Assembly (NCBI RefSeq): GCF_000092245.1
Contig: NC_014166.1
Span: 682,001 to 746,000, forward strand
DNA: 64,000 nt
Reading direction: 5' to 3'
Source of the DNA: Arcobacter nitrofigilis DSM 7299
GTDB taxonomy: Bacteria; Campylobacterota; Campylobacteria; Campylobacterales; Arcobacteraceae
Below the pieces are notes generated by a model. It was not told where the DNA came from. It ran no database searches and saw only the letters and a program-made list of their open reading frames with translations. This document shows positions 15,032 to 22,821 of this stretch, one piece after another. The number at the start of each line of letters is the position of its first letter. Position 1 is the stretch's first letter. The position numbers and the translations under genes are program-made.

Positions 15032-17994
15032 TGGTAAATGCTGAGCTAAATGAACTTTTACAAGACAAAAAAGAACTTTTAACAGTAACATATTTTAAGC
15101 TTCAAAAAAAGTTTGAAGAAAAATATGGAGTAAATACTGTAGTTCTTATGGAAATAGGGACATTTTTTGAAGTTTATGAAGTAAATAATGAAGAAGAACA
15201 AATAGGTAAAGCAAAAGAGATTGCTGAGCTTTTAAATATACAATTAACAAGAAAAAACAAAGCTATTTTAGAAAACTCAAAAGAGAATCCAATTATGGCA
15301 GGTGTTCCTGCAATATCACTAGAAAAACATCTTGCTAGAATAATTGGTGAACAAAAATACACAGTTGTATTAATAAGACAAAAAGGTCTTCCTCCTAAAG
15401 TTAGTAGATATATTGATACAGTTGTAAGTCCTGGGACAAACTTTGATTTTGTAATTGACCAAGATGAAAATAATATTACTTCACTTACAATAGATTGTAA
15501 TAAGGGAATCTTTTCTGTTGGTTATAGTGCCATTGATGTTACAACTGGAAAATGTTATTACAATGAAGTTCATGGAACAAGCGAAGATAAAAATTTTGCC
15601 CTTGATGAGTGCTTCAATTATATGAATATGCATAAAACAAATGAGGTAGTTATCTCCTTTTGTGATAAAGCAATAAATCAAAAAGAGATAATAGAATATC
15701 TTGAATTATCTCACAAAACTTTTCATATAAGTTCATTTAGACCAAAAATTGTTTATCAAAATGAGTTATTTAAAAATGTATTCAATATAGAATCGCTTCT
15801 AACTTCAATAGAACATCTTGATATGGAAAGAGTTCCCTTAGCTACTGAATCATTAGCAGTGTTGATTGATTTTGTAATTGGACATGATGCAAAGATTATT
15901 CAAAAACTATCTTTTCCTCAAAGGCTAGATATTAGCAGATATATTTATCTTGGAAACAATGCCCTAGAGCAATTAAATATAATAGAGACTTCACATAATC
16001 CATCTTTGATAAAAATCATAAATAATACTTCAACTGCTATGGGGAAAAGACTTTTAAAAGAGAGACTTACACATCCAGTAAAAGATGAAAAAGAGTTACT
16101 AAGAAGATATGCCTTATCAAAAGAGTTATATGATTATCATACTCCAATTGAGAGTGAATTAGCAAATATTTATGATATAGAAAGATTAACTAGAAGAATT
16201 AAACTATCACGTCTTCATCCCTTTGAATTAAACTACTTATATGACTCGCTTATTAGTATAAAAGAAGTAGTTGCTTTCATGGAAAACTATAAATTCTTTA
16301 CAGCACCTTGTACTTCTGCTGAGTTACAAATGTTCATTGACTCTATTGATTCAACCTTTGATTTATCAATTAGTGGCAAGTATATGCTAAAAGATGTTGA
16401 AGCAAATATGATTTGTGAGGGAATCAATACAAAAATTGATGAACTTACAAATGAAAATAAAAAACTAATAGAGAAATTAGAGATATTGAGACTTCATATT
16501 TTGGGATTTTTAAAATCAAATGATCAAAACTTTGTTAGTATTCAAAGACTTGATAAGGAAGGATTTTATTTAGGGCTTACAAAAAGTAGATTTAATCTTA
16601 TGAGAGAAGATCTTTTAAATTCACATTTAATAATTGATGATGAATTACTTTTATTTAAAGATTTTAAAATAAAAGTTCAAACAAATTCTGTAAAAATAAC
16701 TTGTAAACTGACAGAAGATATCTCAGATAAATACGTACATAATTTACGAAAAATTATTGAGTTAAATAAACTTGTTTTTAAAGAAAAACTTGTGGAATTT
16801 GAGAAAAAATTTGCTATTTTACTTGAAGAGTTAGTTCAATTTATTGCTGAAATTGATTTAACAGTTTCAAATATAAAAACAGCTAAAAAACATAACTACT
16901 CACCTCCTAAAATAGTAAAAACAAAAGATAATGAGAGTTTTATTGAACTTATAGATTTAAGACATCCTATAATTGAACATGGAGAAGAACAGGGAATTTA
17001 TGTACCTAATGATGTTATTTTAGGAGAACTTAGTCTTGCAAGTGATGAATACAAAAATAATGTAATCATCAAAAACTCAAATCCAATAAATATGTTTAAT
17101 AATAAAATGCATGGTGTTTTACTTTATGGAATAAATTCAAGTGGAAAATCTTCTCTTATGAAATCAATAGGGATTGCAGTAATTTTGGCACAAGCTGGAT
17201 TTTATGTACCGTGTAAATCTATGAGATTTTCTATTTTTGATGCAGTATTTACAAGAATTTCAGGAGCTGATAATATTGCAAAAGGATTATCTTCTTTTGC
17301 AGTTGAGATGTTAGAACTTAAAAATATATTCAATAGGGCTACAAAGAATTCACTTGTACTTGGTGATGAGATAAGTCATAGTACTGAAACTATGAGTGGA
17401 GTTAGTATTGTGGCAAGTGCCATATTAAAATTAGCAAAATTAGAATCGATTTTTATGTTTGCTACACACTTACATCAACTGCCTGAACTTCCAGAAATAG
17501 AAAAACTAAAAAATATAATATGTTTACACTTATCTGTTATGTATGAAGATAGTGAAGACAAGCTTATATTTGATAGAAAACTTCAATATGGAAGTGGAAG
17601 TAGTATGTATGGTTTAGAGTATGCAAAATCACTTCATATGGATAAAGAGTTTCTTAGAATGGCAAATGATATAAGAAAAAAACTAACCGATGATTATGAA
17701 CCAATTGAAAGAATCTCACAAAGAAAAACTTCAAAATACAATAAAGACCTTATTGTTTCTACTTGTGTAATATGTGGAAGAAGTGTTGATGATGTTCACC
17801 ATATAAAAGAACAAGCAAGAGCAAATAAAGATGGCTTTATAGGTCATGTAAATGCAAATCATAAATATAATTTAATTCCTCTATGTAAAGAACATCATAA
17901 AATGGTACATGAGGGTAAAATAAATGTAAATGGGTTTATAGCTACTTCAAAAGGTTTGGAATTGCATTATACGATGTTGGATGAAGAAAAATAA
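15031..17994 (+). CDS. MutS-family mismatch-recognition ATPase fused to an HNH nuclease domain (MutS7-like)
   Basis: A 987-residue protein with full MutS layout: N-terminal mismatch-binding domain with a Phe-x-Glu element in EIGTFFEVYE (F45, E47), core and clamp, then the ABC-type ATPase with Walker A GINSSGKSS (700-708), Walker B LVLGDEIS (D779, E780) and ATHLHQL. After the ATPase, residues about 912-965 form an HNH module: CVICG, DDVHHIKEQA, YNLIPLCKEHHKMVHEG. This fusion is the hallmark of the MutS7 group known from some epsilonproteobacteria, octocoral mitochondria and giant viruses. Campylobacterota generally lack MutL/MutH, so self-contained nicking is plausible. The start is GTG at 15031 behind AGGAG. 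Confidence 0.92.
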   Translation: MVNAELNELLQDKKELLTVTYFKLQKKFEEKYGVNTVVLMEIGTFFEVYEVNNEEEQIGKAKEIAELLNIQLTRKNKAILENSKENPIMAGVPAISLEKHLARIIGEQKYTVVLIRQKGLPPKVSRYIDTVVSPGTNFDFVIDQDENNITSLTIDCNKGIFSVGYSAIDVTTGKCYYNEVHGTSEDKNFALDECFNYMNMHKTNEVVISFCDKAINQKEIIEYLELSHKTFHISSFRPKIVYQNELFKNVFNIESLLTSIEHLDMERVPLATESLAVLIDFVIGHDAKIIQKLSFPQRLDISRYIYLGNNALEQLNIIETSHNPSLIKIINNTSTAMGKRLLKERLTHPVKDEKELLRRYALSKELYDYHTPIESELANIYDIERLTRRIKLSRLHPFELNYLYDSLISIKEVVAFMENYKFFTAPCTSAELQMFIDSIDSTFDLSISGKYMLKDVEANMICEGINTKIDELTNENKKLIEKLEILRLHILGFLKSNDQNFVSIQRLDKEGFYLGLTKSRFNLMREDLLNSHLIIDDELLLFKDFKIKVQTNSVKITCKLTEDISDKYVHNLRKIIELNKLVFKEKLVEFEKKFAILLEELVQFIAEIDLTVSNIKTAKKHNYSPPKIVKTKDNESFIELIDLRHPIIEHGEEQGIYVPNDVILGELSLASDEYKNNVIIKNSNPINMFNNKMHGVLLYGINSSGKSSLMKSIGIAVILAQAGFYVPCKSMRFSIFDAVFTRISGADNIAKGLSSFAVEMLELKNIFNRATKNSLVLGDEISHSTETMSGVSIVASAILKLAKLESIFMFATHLHQLPELPEIEKLKNIICLHLSVMYEDSEDKLIFDRKLQYGSGSSMYGLEYAKSLHMDKEFLRMANDIRKKLTDDYEPIERISQRKTSKYNKDLIVSTCVICGRSVDDVHHIKEQARANKDGFIGHVNANHKYNLIPLCKEHHKMVHEGKINVNGFIATSKGLELHYTMLDEEK

Positions 17995-18004
17995 AGGAAA
18001 ATTT

Positions 18005-18826
18005 ATGATAGAAAATATAAAGCCTACAAATACTTTTGAATTTGATGGGAGGAGTGTTCTTTATGGTAAATTTGGAAAAGGACCAGCTTTAGTAATAGTA
18101 CATGGAACTCCTTGGTCATCTTTTAATTTGCGTCATTTAATAAAGAAATTATCTCAAGAATATACTGTATATTATTATGATTTATTAGGATATGGTTGTT
18201 CAAGTAAAGCTTTAGGAGATGTCTCTTTAGGTATGCAAAACAGATTATTAAAGGCTTTACTTGAATATTGGAATTTGGATAATCCTTTTGTTATTGGACA
18301 TGATTTTGGTGGAGCAATAGTATTAAGAACTCATTTATTAAATAACCAAGATTTTAAGAAAATAGTTTTAATTGACCCCGTTGCGGTATCTCCTTGGGGT
18401 TCACCATTTTTTAAACATGTAAATAAATTTGAAGAAGCTTTTGCAGGGGTTCCTGATTATATTCATGAGTCAATTATTCAAGCGTATGTTAAAACAGCAA
18501 TATACAAACCACTTGAAGAAGAAGTATTAAATAAGACTTTATCTTTTTGGACAAAAGATGGAGGTAAAGAAGCCTTTTATAGACAAATAGCACAAGCTGA
18601 TTCAAAATATACAGATGAAGTTCAATCACTTTATCATACAATCAAAGTGCCAGTAGAAATTATATGGGGAAAAGAAGATTCATGGATTCCTTTAGAAAAA
18701 GGAAAAGAACTTCATAAAATGATTCCAAATTCAGTTTTTCATATAATAGATGATGCAGGGCATCTTATAATAGAAGAAAAACCTGATGAGCTAATCGAGA
18801 AAATATTACCATTTTTACAAAAGTAA
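18005..18826 (+). CDS. Alpha/beta hydrolase with an aspartate nucleophile
   Basis: A 273-residue alpha/beta hydrolase. HGTPWSS forms the oxyanion side, the nucleophile elbow is IGHDFGG (Asp in the Sm-X-Nu-X-Sm turn rather than Ser), and DDAGHLIIEEKP supplies the catalytic histidine. Asp-nucleophile members include epoxide hydrolases and haloalkane dehalogenases, so this is not a simple esterase. The substrate cannot be told. I start it at ATG 18005 because AAAGGA lies six bases before; an in-frame ATG at 17981 overlapping mutS would add eight residues. It closes the operon that begins with the DUF1538 gene. Confidence 0.88.
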   Translation: MIENIKPTNTFEFDGRSVLYGKFGKGPALVIVHGTPWSSFNLRHLIKKLSQEYTVYYYDLLGYGCSSKALGDVSLGMQNRLLKALLEYWNLDNPFVIGHDFGGAIVLRTHLLNNQDFKKIVLIDPVAVSPWGSPFFKHVNKFEEAFAGVPDYIHESIIQAYVKTAIYKPLEEEVLNKTLSFWTKDGGKEAFYRQIAQADSKYTDEVQSLYHTIKVPVEIIWGKEDSWIPLEKGKELHKMIPNSVFHIIDDAGHLIIEEKPDELIEKILPFLQK

Positions 18827-18854
18827 TAACATAGACTCTTAAGTCTATGTTATT
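18825..18854. terminator. Bidirectional terminator between the hydrolase and the ethanolamine permease
   Basis: AATAACATAGACT, a four-base loop, and AGTCTATGTTATT form a perfect 13-base-pair stem in the 42-base gap between two converging genes. T-rich sequence follows on both strands, so it can end both transcripts. Confidence 0.8.
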
Positions 18855-18868
18855 TGATTATAAATTTA

Positions 18869-20287
18869 TTATTCACTTAACTCATGAGTTAAGTCAGCTT
18901 CTGCAGCTTCAAGCATAGCAAACTCTTCTTCAGCCGTTTTTGCAACTAAATGATTTTTACTATAGAAGAAGTAATATAAAGCACCAATTGCATATAAAAC
19001 AAGAGTATAATTAAACGCTCTTGGGTCAAAAGCATAAACACCTGTTAGTGCAACGATAGATAATACAAAAGCAATACCAGAAGTTAAAACTCCACCTGGA
19101 GTTTTATAAGGTCTTGGCATATCTGGATTTTTAACTCTTAATAAGATATGACTAAATGCCATTAGCGCGTATGATATAGTTGCACCTACAACTGCCATAG
19201 CTAACATTAAATCACCTTCACCAGTTAGTGAAGCTAAGAATCCTAAAACACCTGGAACAATTAAAGCCCAAGTAGGAGTTTTCTTTTTACTTGTTAAAGA
19301 TAAAAATTGTGGTAAATAACCAGCTCTTGATAGGGCAAATACTAATCTACTATAACCATATATGATAGAGAAAAATGAAGCAATTAAACCAGCTAAACCT
19401 AATACATTAACAATAGTTGCTAAAGTAGTATTTCCATTTACATTTAAAGCATCTACTAAAGGAACAGCACTTTTACCCATTGCATCAGCACCTGCAACAC
19501 CTGCAAGTAAAAATACAACTAAAACTGCAGAGATAAGTAGGAAAATCATAGCTGCAATAATACCTTTTGGTACATCTTTTTCAGGATTTTTTGCTTCTTC
19601 AGCAGCTAATGGTACACCTTCAACTGCTAGAAATAACCACATACCAAAAGGTAAAGCAGCCCAAACACCATGCCAACCAAATGGTAAAAAGCTAGTAGCT
19701 CCAGCAACATCAGCAGAAGCTTTAATATCAAATAGATTTGACATATCAAAATTACCAATTAGAGCAAGAGCAGTAGCAATAATAGCAAATACAGCTAAAG
19801 CACTAATTACCATCATAGTTTTTAAAGCTTCCCCAGCACCAAATAAGTGAATAGCAATAAATACTGCATAAAATAGTGCATAAACTAATGGACCATTAAT
19901 ACCGAGTAAAGCCTCAACGGCAGAACCAATAAAAATAACAATAGCAGCAGGTGCAATAGCATACTCTATTAATATAGCAAGTCCAGTTAAATATCCACCA
20001 GCTGGTCCCATAACTTGTCTTGCAAAGCTATATCCACCACCAGCAGCTGGTATTGCAGCTGACATTTCAGCTAATGCTAAAACTAAACAAAAATACATTA
20101 CAGCCATTAAAGCAGCAGCAATGGCAAATCCACCCCAACCAGCTTCTGCAATACCAAAGTTCCATCCAGCAAAATCACCTGAAATAACATATGAAATACC
20201 AAGTCCAGCAAGTAACATCCAACCAGCTGTTCCCCTTTTTAACTGTCTTTTTGCAAGATAGTCTTGATCAATTTTAGTTTTTCCCAT
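18869..20287 (-). CDS. eat: Ethanolamine permease (APC superfamily)
   Basis: A 472-residue amino acid/polyamine/organocation-type transporter with about twelve hydrophobic helices. The N-terminal GWMLLAGLGISYVISGDFAGWN and the early AAIPAAGGGYSFARQ are typical of this superfamily, the first especially of ethanolamine permeases. It ends in a short acidic cytoplasmic tail. It lies 12 bases after eutC on the same strand, which supports ethanolamine as substrate: uptake here, cleavage by EutBC. No microcompartment shell gene is nearby. Confidence 0.88.
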   Translation of the reverse strand: MGKTKIDQDYLAKRQLKRGTAGWMLLAGLGISYVISGDFAGWNFGIAEAGWGGFAIAAALMAVMYFCLVLALAEMSAAIPAAGGGYSFARQVMGPAGGYLTGLAILIEYAIAPAAIVIFIGSAVEALLGINGPLVYALFYAVFIAIHLFGAGEALKTMMVISALAVFAIIATALALIGNFDMSNLFDIKASADVAGATSFLPFGWHGVWAALPFGMWLFLAVEGVPLAAEEAKNPEKDVPKGIIAAMIFLLISAVLVVFLLAGVAGADAMGKSAVPLVDALNVNGNTTLATIVNVLGLAGLIASFFSIIYGYSRLVFALSRAGYLPQFLSLTSKKKTPTWALIVPGVLGFLASLTGEGDLMLAMAVVGATISYALMAFSHILLRVKNPDMPRPYKTPGGVLTSGIAFVLSIVALTGVYAFDPRAFNYTLVLYAIGALYYFFYSKNHLVAKTAEEEFAMLEAAEADLTHELSE

Positions 20288-20299
20288 TTCCCATATCCT

Positions 20300-21202
20300 T
20301 TAGTTTAGAAGAAAATTTTCTTCACTGTTAGTTAGTTCGATTTCATCATTTGTTGTTCTATCTTTTAAATTCACACCCGATAATTCTAATCTTCGAGATT
20401 CTTTTAATAAATAAATTGTTTTTTTTACAGCCTCGGCATAAGATAATCCATCTAATCGAACATTTGAGATACAATTTCTATTTGCATCTGTAAGGCCAAC
20501 CTGTGCGTCCCAGGTAAGATATAAACCAAGACTATCAGGGGAGCTTAACCCTGGTCTTTCTCCAATTAATACTAAAGTTGCTTTTGCATTTAATAACATA
20601 CCAACTTCATCGCCAATAGCCACTCTTCCCTGTTGAACAATTGTGAAAGGTGCTATGCTCCATTCTTGTTTATCTTGTGATAGTGCTTGACATAATTTAT
20701 CTATAAAATTAATGGCATTTTCTTTTATTGCTAAAGATGAAAGCCCATCTACAATTACAATTGCTAAATCATAAGGCCTAGATTCAACTGAAACTGTATC
20801 TTTTAGTATATTGTGTGATTTTTGATTTAGTTTTCTTCCTAAATCAGGTCTTTGTAGATATTCAATTCTATCTTTTGCTTCAGAGTGTAGAAGAATACTT
20901 TTATGTCCTTTTTGCAGAAGCTCTTTGTTAGTTCTATTTGAAGTTACAATATTTACATTAAATGAGGTATTATCTATTTGTTCAAAGATATAATCCACAT
21001 CTAGTGGTAAATGAACAGCATCTTGTGCTTGAGCGTGAGCTAATTGAAAATCTAGTAAGTGAGAAGTTGGAAGACTAATTCCACTTCTTCCAAGTCCAAT
21101 TCTTGCATCTGTATACTCTCTTAAAACTGACCATGGATTTTTTATAACATCTGAATGTTTACTTGTATTATCAATATGTTTATTTCCCATTTTAAGCTCC
21201 AA
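20300..21202 (-). CDS. eutC: Ethanolamine ammonia-lyase small subunit
   Basis: Small subunit of the adenosylcobalamin-dependent enzyme that splits ethanolamine into acetaldehyde and ammonia. The 300-residue protein has the EutC signature ARIGLGRSGISLPT and LDFQLAHAQAQDAVHLPLD near residues 33-67, followed by IVIVDGLSS and GERPGLSSPDSLGLYLTW, which contribute to the cobalamin site. The gene overlaps the eutB end by 11 bases, so translation is coupled, as expected for a stoichiometric complex. Confidence 0.95.
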   Translation of the reverse strand: MELKMGNKHIDNTSKHSDVIKNPWSVLREYTDARIGLGRSGISLPTSHLLDFQLAHAQAQDAVHLPLDVDYIFEQIDNTSFNVNIVTSNRTNKELLQKGHKSILLHSEAKDRIEYLQRPDLGRKLNQKSHNILKDTVSVESRPYDLAIVIVDGLSSLAIKENAINFIDKLCQALSQDKQEWSIAPFTIVQQGRVAIGDEVGMLLNAKATLVLIGERPGLSSPDSLGLYLTWDAQVGLTDANRNCISNVRLDGLSYAEAVKKTIYLLKESRRLELSGVNLKDRTTNDEIELTNSEENFLLN

Positions 21203-22592
21203 TTACTTTTTTAAGTGATTTTGAAAAGCCAGAAGGGATATCATTATTTAAAGAGAATGTATCTGTATTTGTAAATATTTCCATCTTTTTTAACCAAGCT
21301 TCAAATTCAGGAGCAGGGTGTAAGTCTAAAACTCTTCTAGCATAAAGAGCATCATGGAAAGAGGTTGTTTGATAATTAAGCATAATATCATCAGAACCTG
21401 GAATCCCCATAATAAAATTACATCCAGCAACTCCAAGTAGAGTTAATAAATTATCCATATCATTTTGATCTGCATCTGCATGGTTTGTATAACAAATATC
21501 ACAACCCATTGGTAGTCCTAATAGTTTCCCGCAAAAATGATCTTCTAATCCAGCTCTTGTAATCTCTTTTCCATCAAATAAATATTCAGGTCCTATAAAA
21601 CCAACAACAGTATTTACTAATAATGGATCAAACTTTTTAGCAACAGCATAAGCTCTTGCTTCACAAGTTTGTTGATCAACTCCAAAGTTTGCATTTGCTG
21701 ATAAGGAACTTCCTTGACCTGTCTCAAAATACATAACATTATTTCCAACGGTTCCTCTATTTAAAGAGAGTGCTGCTTCTCTTGCTTCTTTTAAAATAGA
21801 TAAATTAACCCCAAAGCTTGTATTTGTAGCTTCCGTTCCTCCAATAGATTGGAAAACCAAATCAACGGGTGCTTTTTTTTCAATAGCTTCAATAGTATTT
21901 GTAACATGGGTTAAAACGCATGATTGTGTGGGGATTTCATATTTTGTAATTATTTCATCCATTATTTTTAGAAGTTTTATAGTCTGTTCAACATTATCAG
22001 TAGCTGGATTGATACCAATTACTGCATCTCCATTTCCATATAATAATCCATCTAAAATACTTGCTGTTATTCCTCTAACATCATCTGTTGGATGATTTGG
22101 TTGTAATCTTGTTGAAAGATGGTTTTTTAATCCTATTGTATCTCTAAAGGCAGTTGTAATAGGGCATTTTTTTGCTACTAAGATTAAATCTTGATTTCTC
22201 ATGATTTTACTAACAGCTGCTACCATTTCAGGTGTCATACCAGCTCTTGCTTGTTTTATTAATTCAGGTGTTGTAGTATCGCTTAAGAGCCAATCTCTAA
22301 AATCCCCAACTGTTAGATGTGAAATGATTTTAAATGCTTCACTATCATGCTCATCTATAATAAGTCTGGTGATTTCATCTTTTTCATATGAGATAAGATG
22401 TTCTTCTAAAAAAGTTTTTAGTGGGACTTCTGCTAAGCGCATTTGAGCTATAACTCTTTCTTGGGATGAACTTGCAGCAACTCCTGCTAAAACATCTCCA
22501 GATCTTTTTGGGGTGGCTTTTGCCATTAAATCAGCTAAGTTTTTAAAGGTATAAGTCTTTTGTCCAAGTGTATATTTATAAGTGTTCTTCAT
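21192..22592 (-). CDS. eutB: Ethanolamine ammonia-lyase large subunit
   Basis: Catalytic TIM-barrel subunit of ethanolamine ammonia-lyase. The 466-residue length is normal. Family-typical stretches include DVLAGVAASSSQERVIAQM near residues 34-52, FQSIGGTEATNTSFGVN, YFETGQGSSLSANANFGVDQ, CYTNHADADQNDMDN and NFIMGIPGSDDIMLNYQTTS. It heads a three-gene operon eutB-eutC-permease. No eutA reactivase, eutR regulator or shell proteins are in the window. Acetaldehyde could be oxidised to acetyl-CoA elsewhere and feed the Pta-AckA route found further along. Confidence 0.96.
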   Translation of the reverse strand: MKNTYKYTLGQKTYTFKNLADLMAKATPKRSGDVLAGVAASSSQERVIAQMRLAEVPLKTFLEEHLISYEKDEITRLIIDEHDSEAFKIISHLTVGDFRDWLLSDTTTPELIKQARAGMTPEMVAAVSKIMRNQDLILVAKKCPITTAFRDTIGLKNHLSTRLQPNHPTDDVRGITASILDGLLYGNGDAVIGINPATDNVEQTIKLLKIMDEIITKYEIPTQSCVLTHVTNTIEAIEKKAPVDLVFQSIGGTEATNTSFGVNLSILKEAREAALSLNRGTVGNNVMYFETGQGSSLSANANFGVDQQTCEARAYAVAKKFDPLLVNTVVGFIGPEYLFDGKEITRAGLEDHFCGKLLGLPMGCDICYTNHADADQNDMDNLLTLLGVAGCNFIMGIPGSDDIMLNYQTTSFHDALYARRVLDLHPAPEFEAWLKKMEIFTNTDTFSLNNDIPSGFSKSLKKVIGA

Positions 22593-22696
22593 ATTTAATC
22601 CTAATGTAAAAGATCAAAGAATTTTGATTATCAATTTCTTTAGAATAATTTTACATTAAAATTGTAGCTTGAATATAGGTATAAAGATATTTATTT

Positions 22697-22715
22697 TTGT
22701 ATATAAAATATACAA
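22697..22715. promoter_or_regulatory. Palindrome upstream of eutB, possible operator
   Basis: TTGTATAT and ATATACAA are separated by three A residues, 105 bases upstream of the eutB start. The rest of the 211-base gap is AT-rich with no other clear element. An operator for eutBC is possible, but AT-rich DNA makes such palindromes by chance. Confidence 0.3.
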
Positions 22716-22790
22716 TTTTAATAATATTAAATTAATTAATAATATTTAATATTTTAAAGTATTATTTAATAGTATTAAAGTAAAAAAAGG

Positions 22791-22821
22791 GATAAAGACA
22801 ATTTTAATAATTGTCTTTATC
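22791..22821 (-). terminator. Intrinsic terminator of the GGDEF gene
   Basis: GATAAAGACAATT and AATTGTCTTTATC form a perfect 13-base-pair stem with a five-base loop. It overlaps the stop codon of the GGDEF gene and, on its strand, is followed by CCCTTTTTTTAC. This is a strong intrinsic terminator. Confidence 0.85.

Noticed and set aside
19362-19850. Long open frame antisense to the ethanolamine permease
   Set aside because: It lies wholly inside a clear transporter gene, its protein is low-complexity Ala/Lys/Pro-rich and no ribosome site precedes it.
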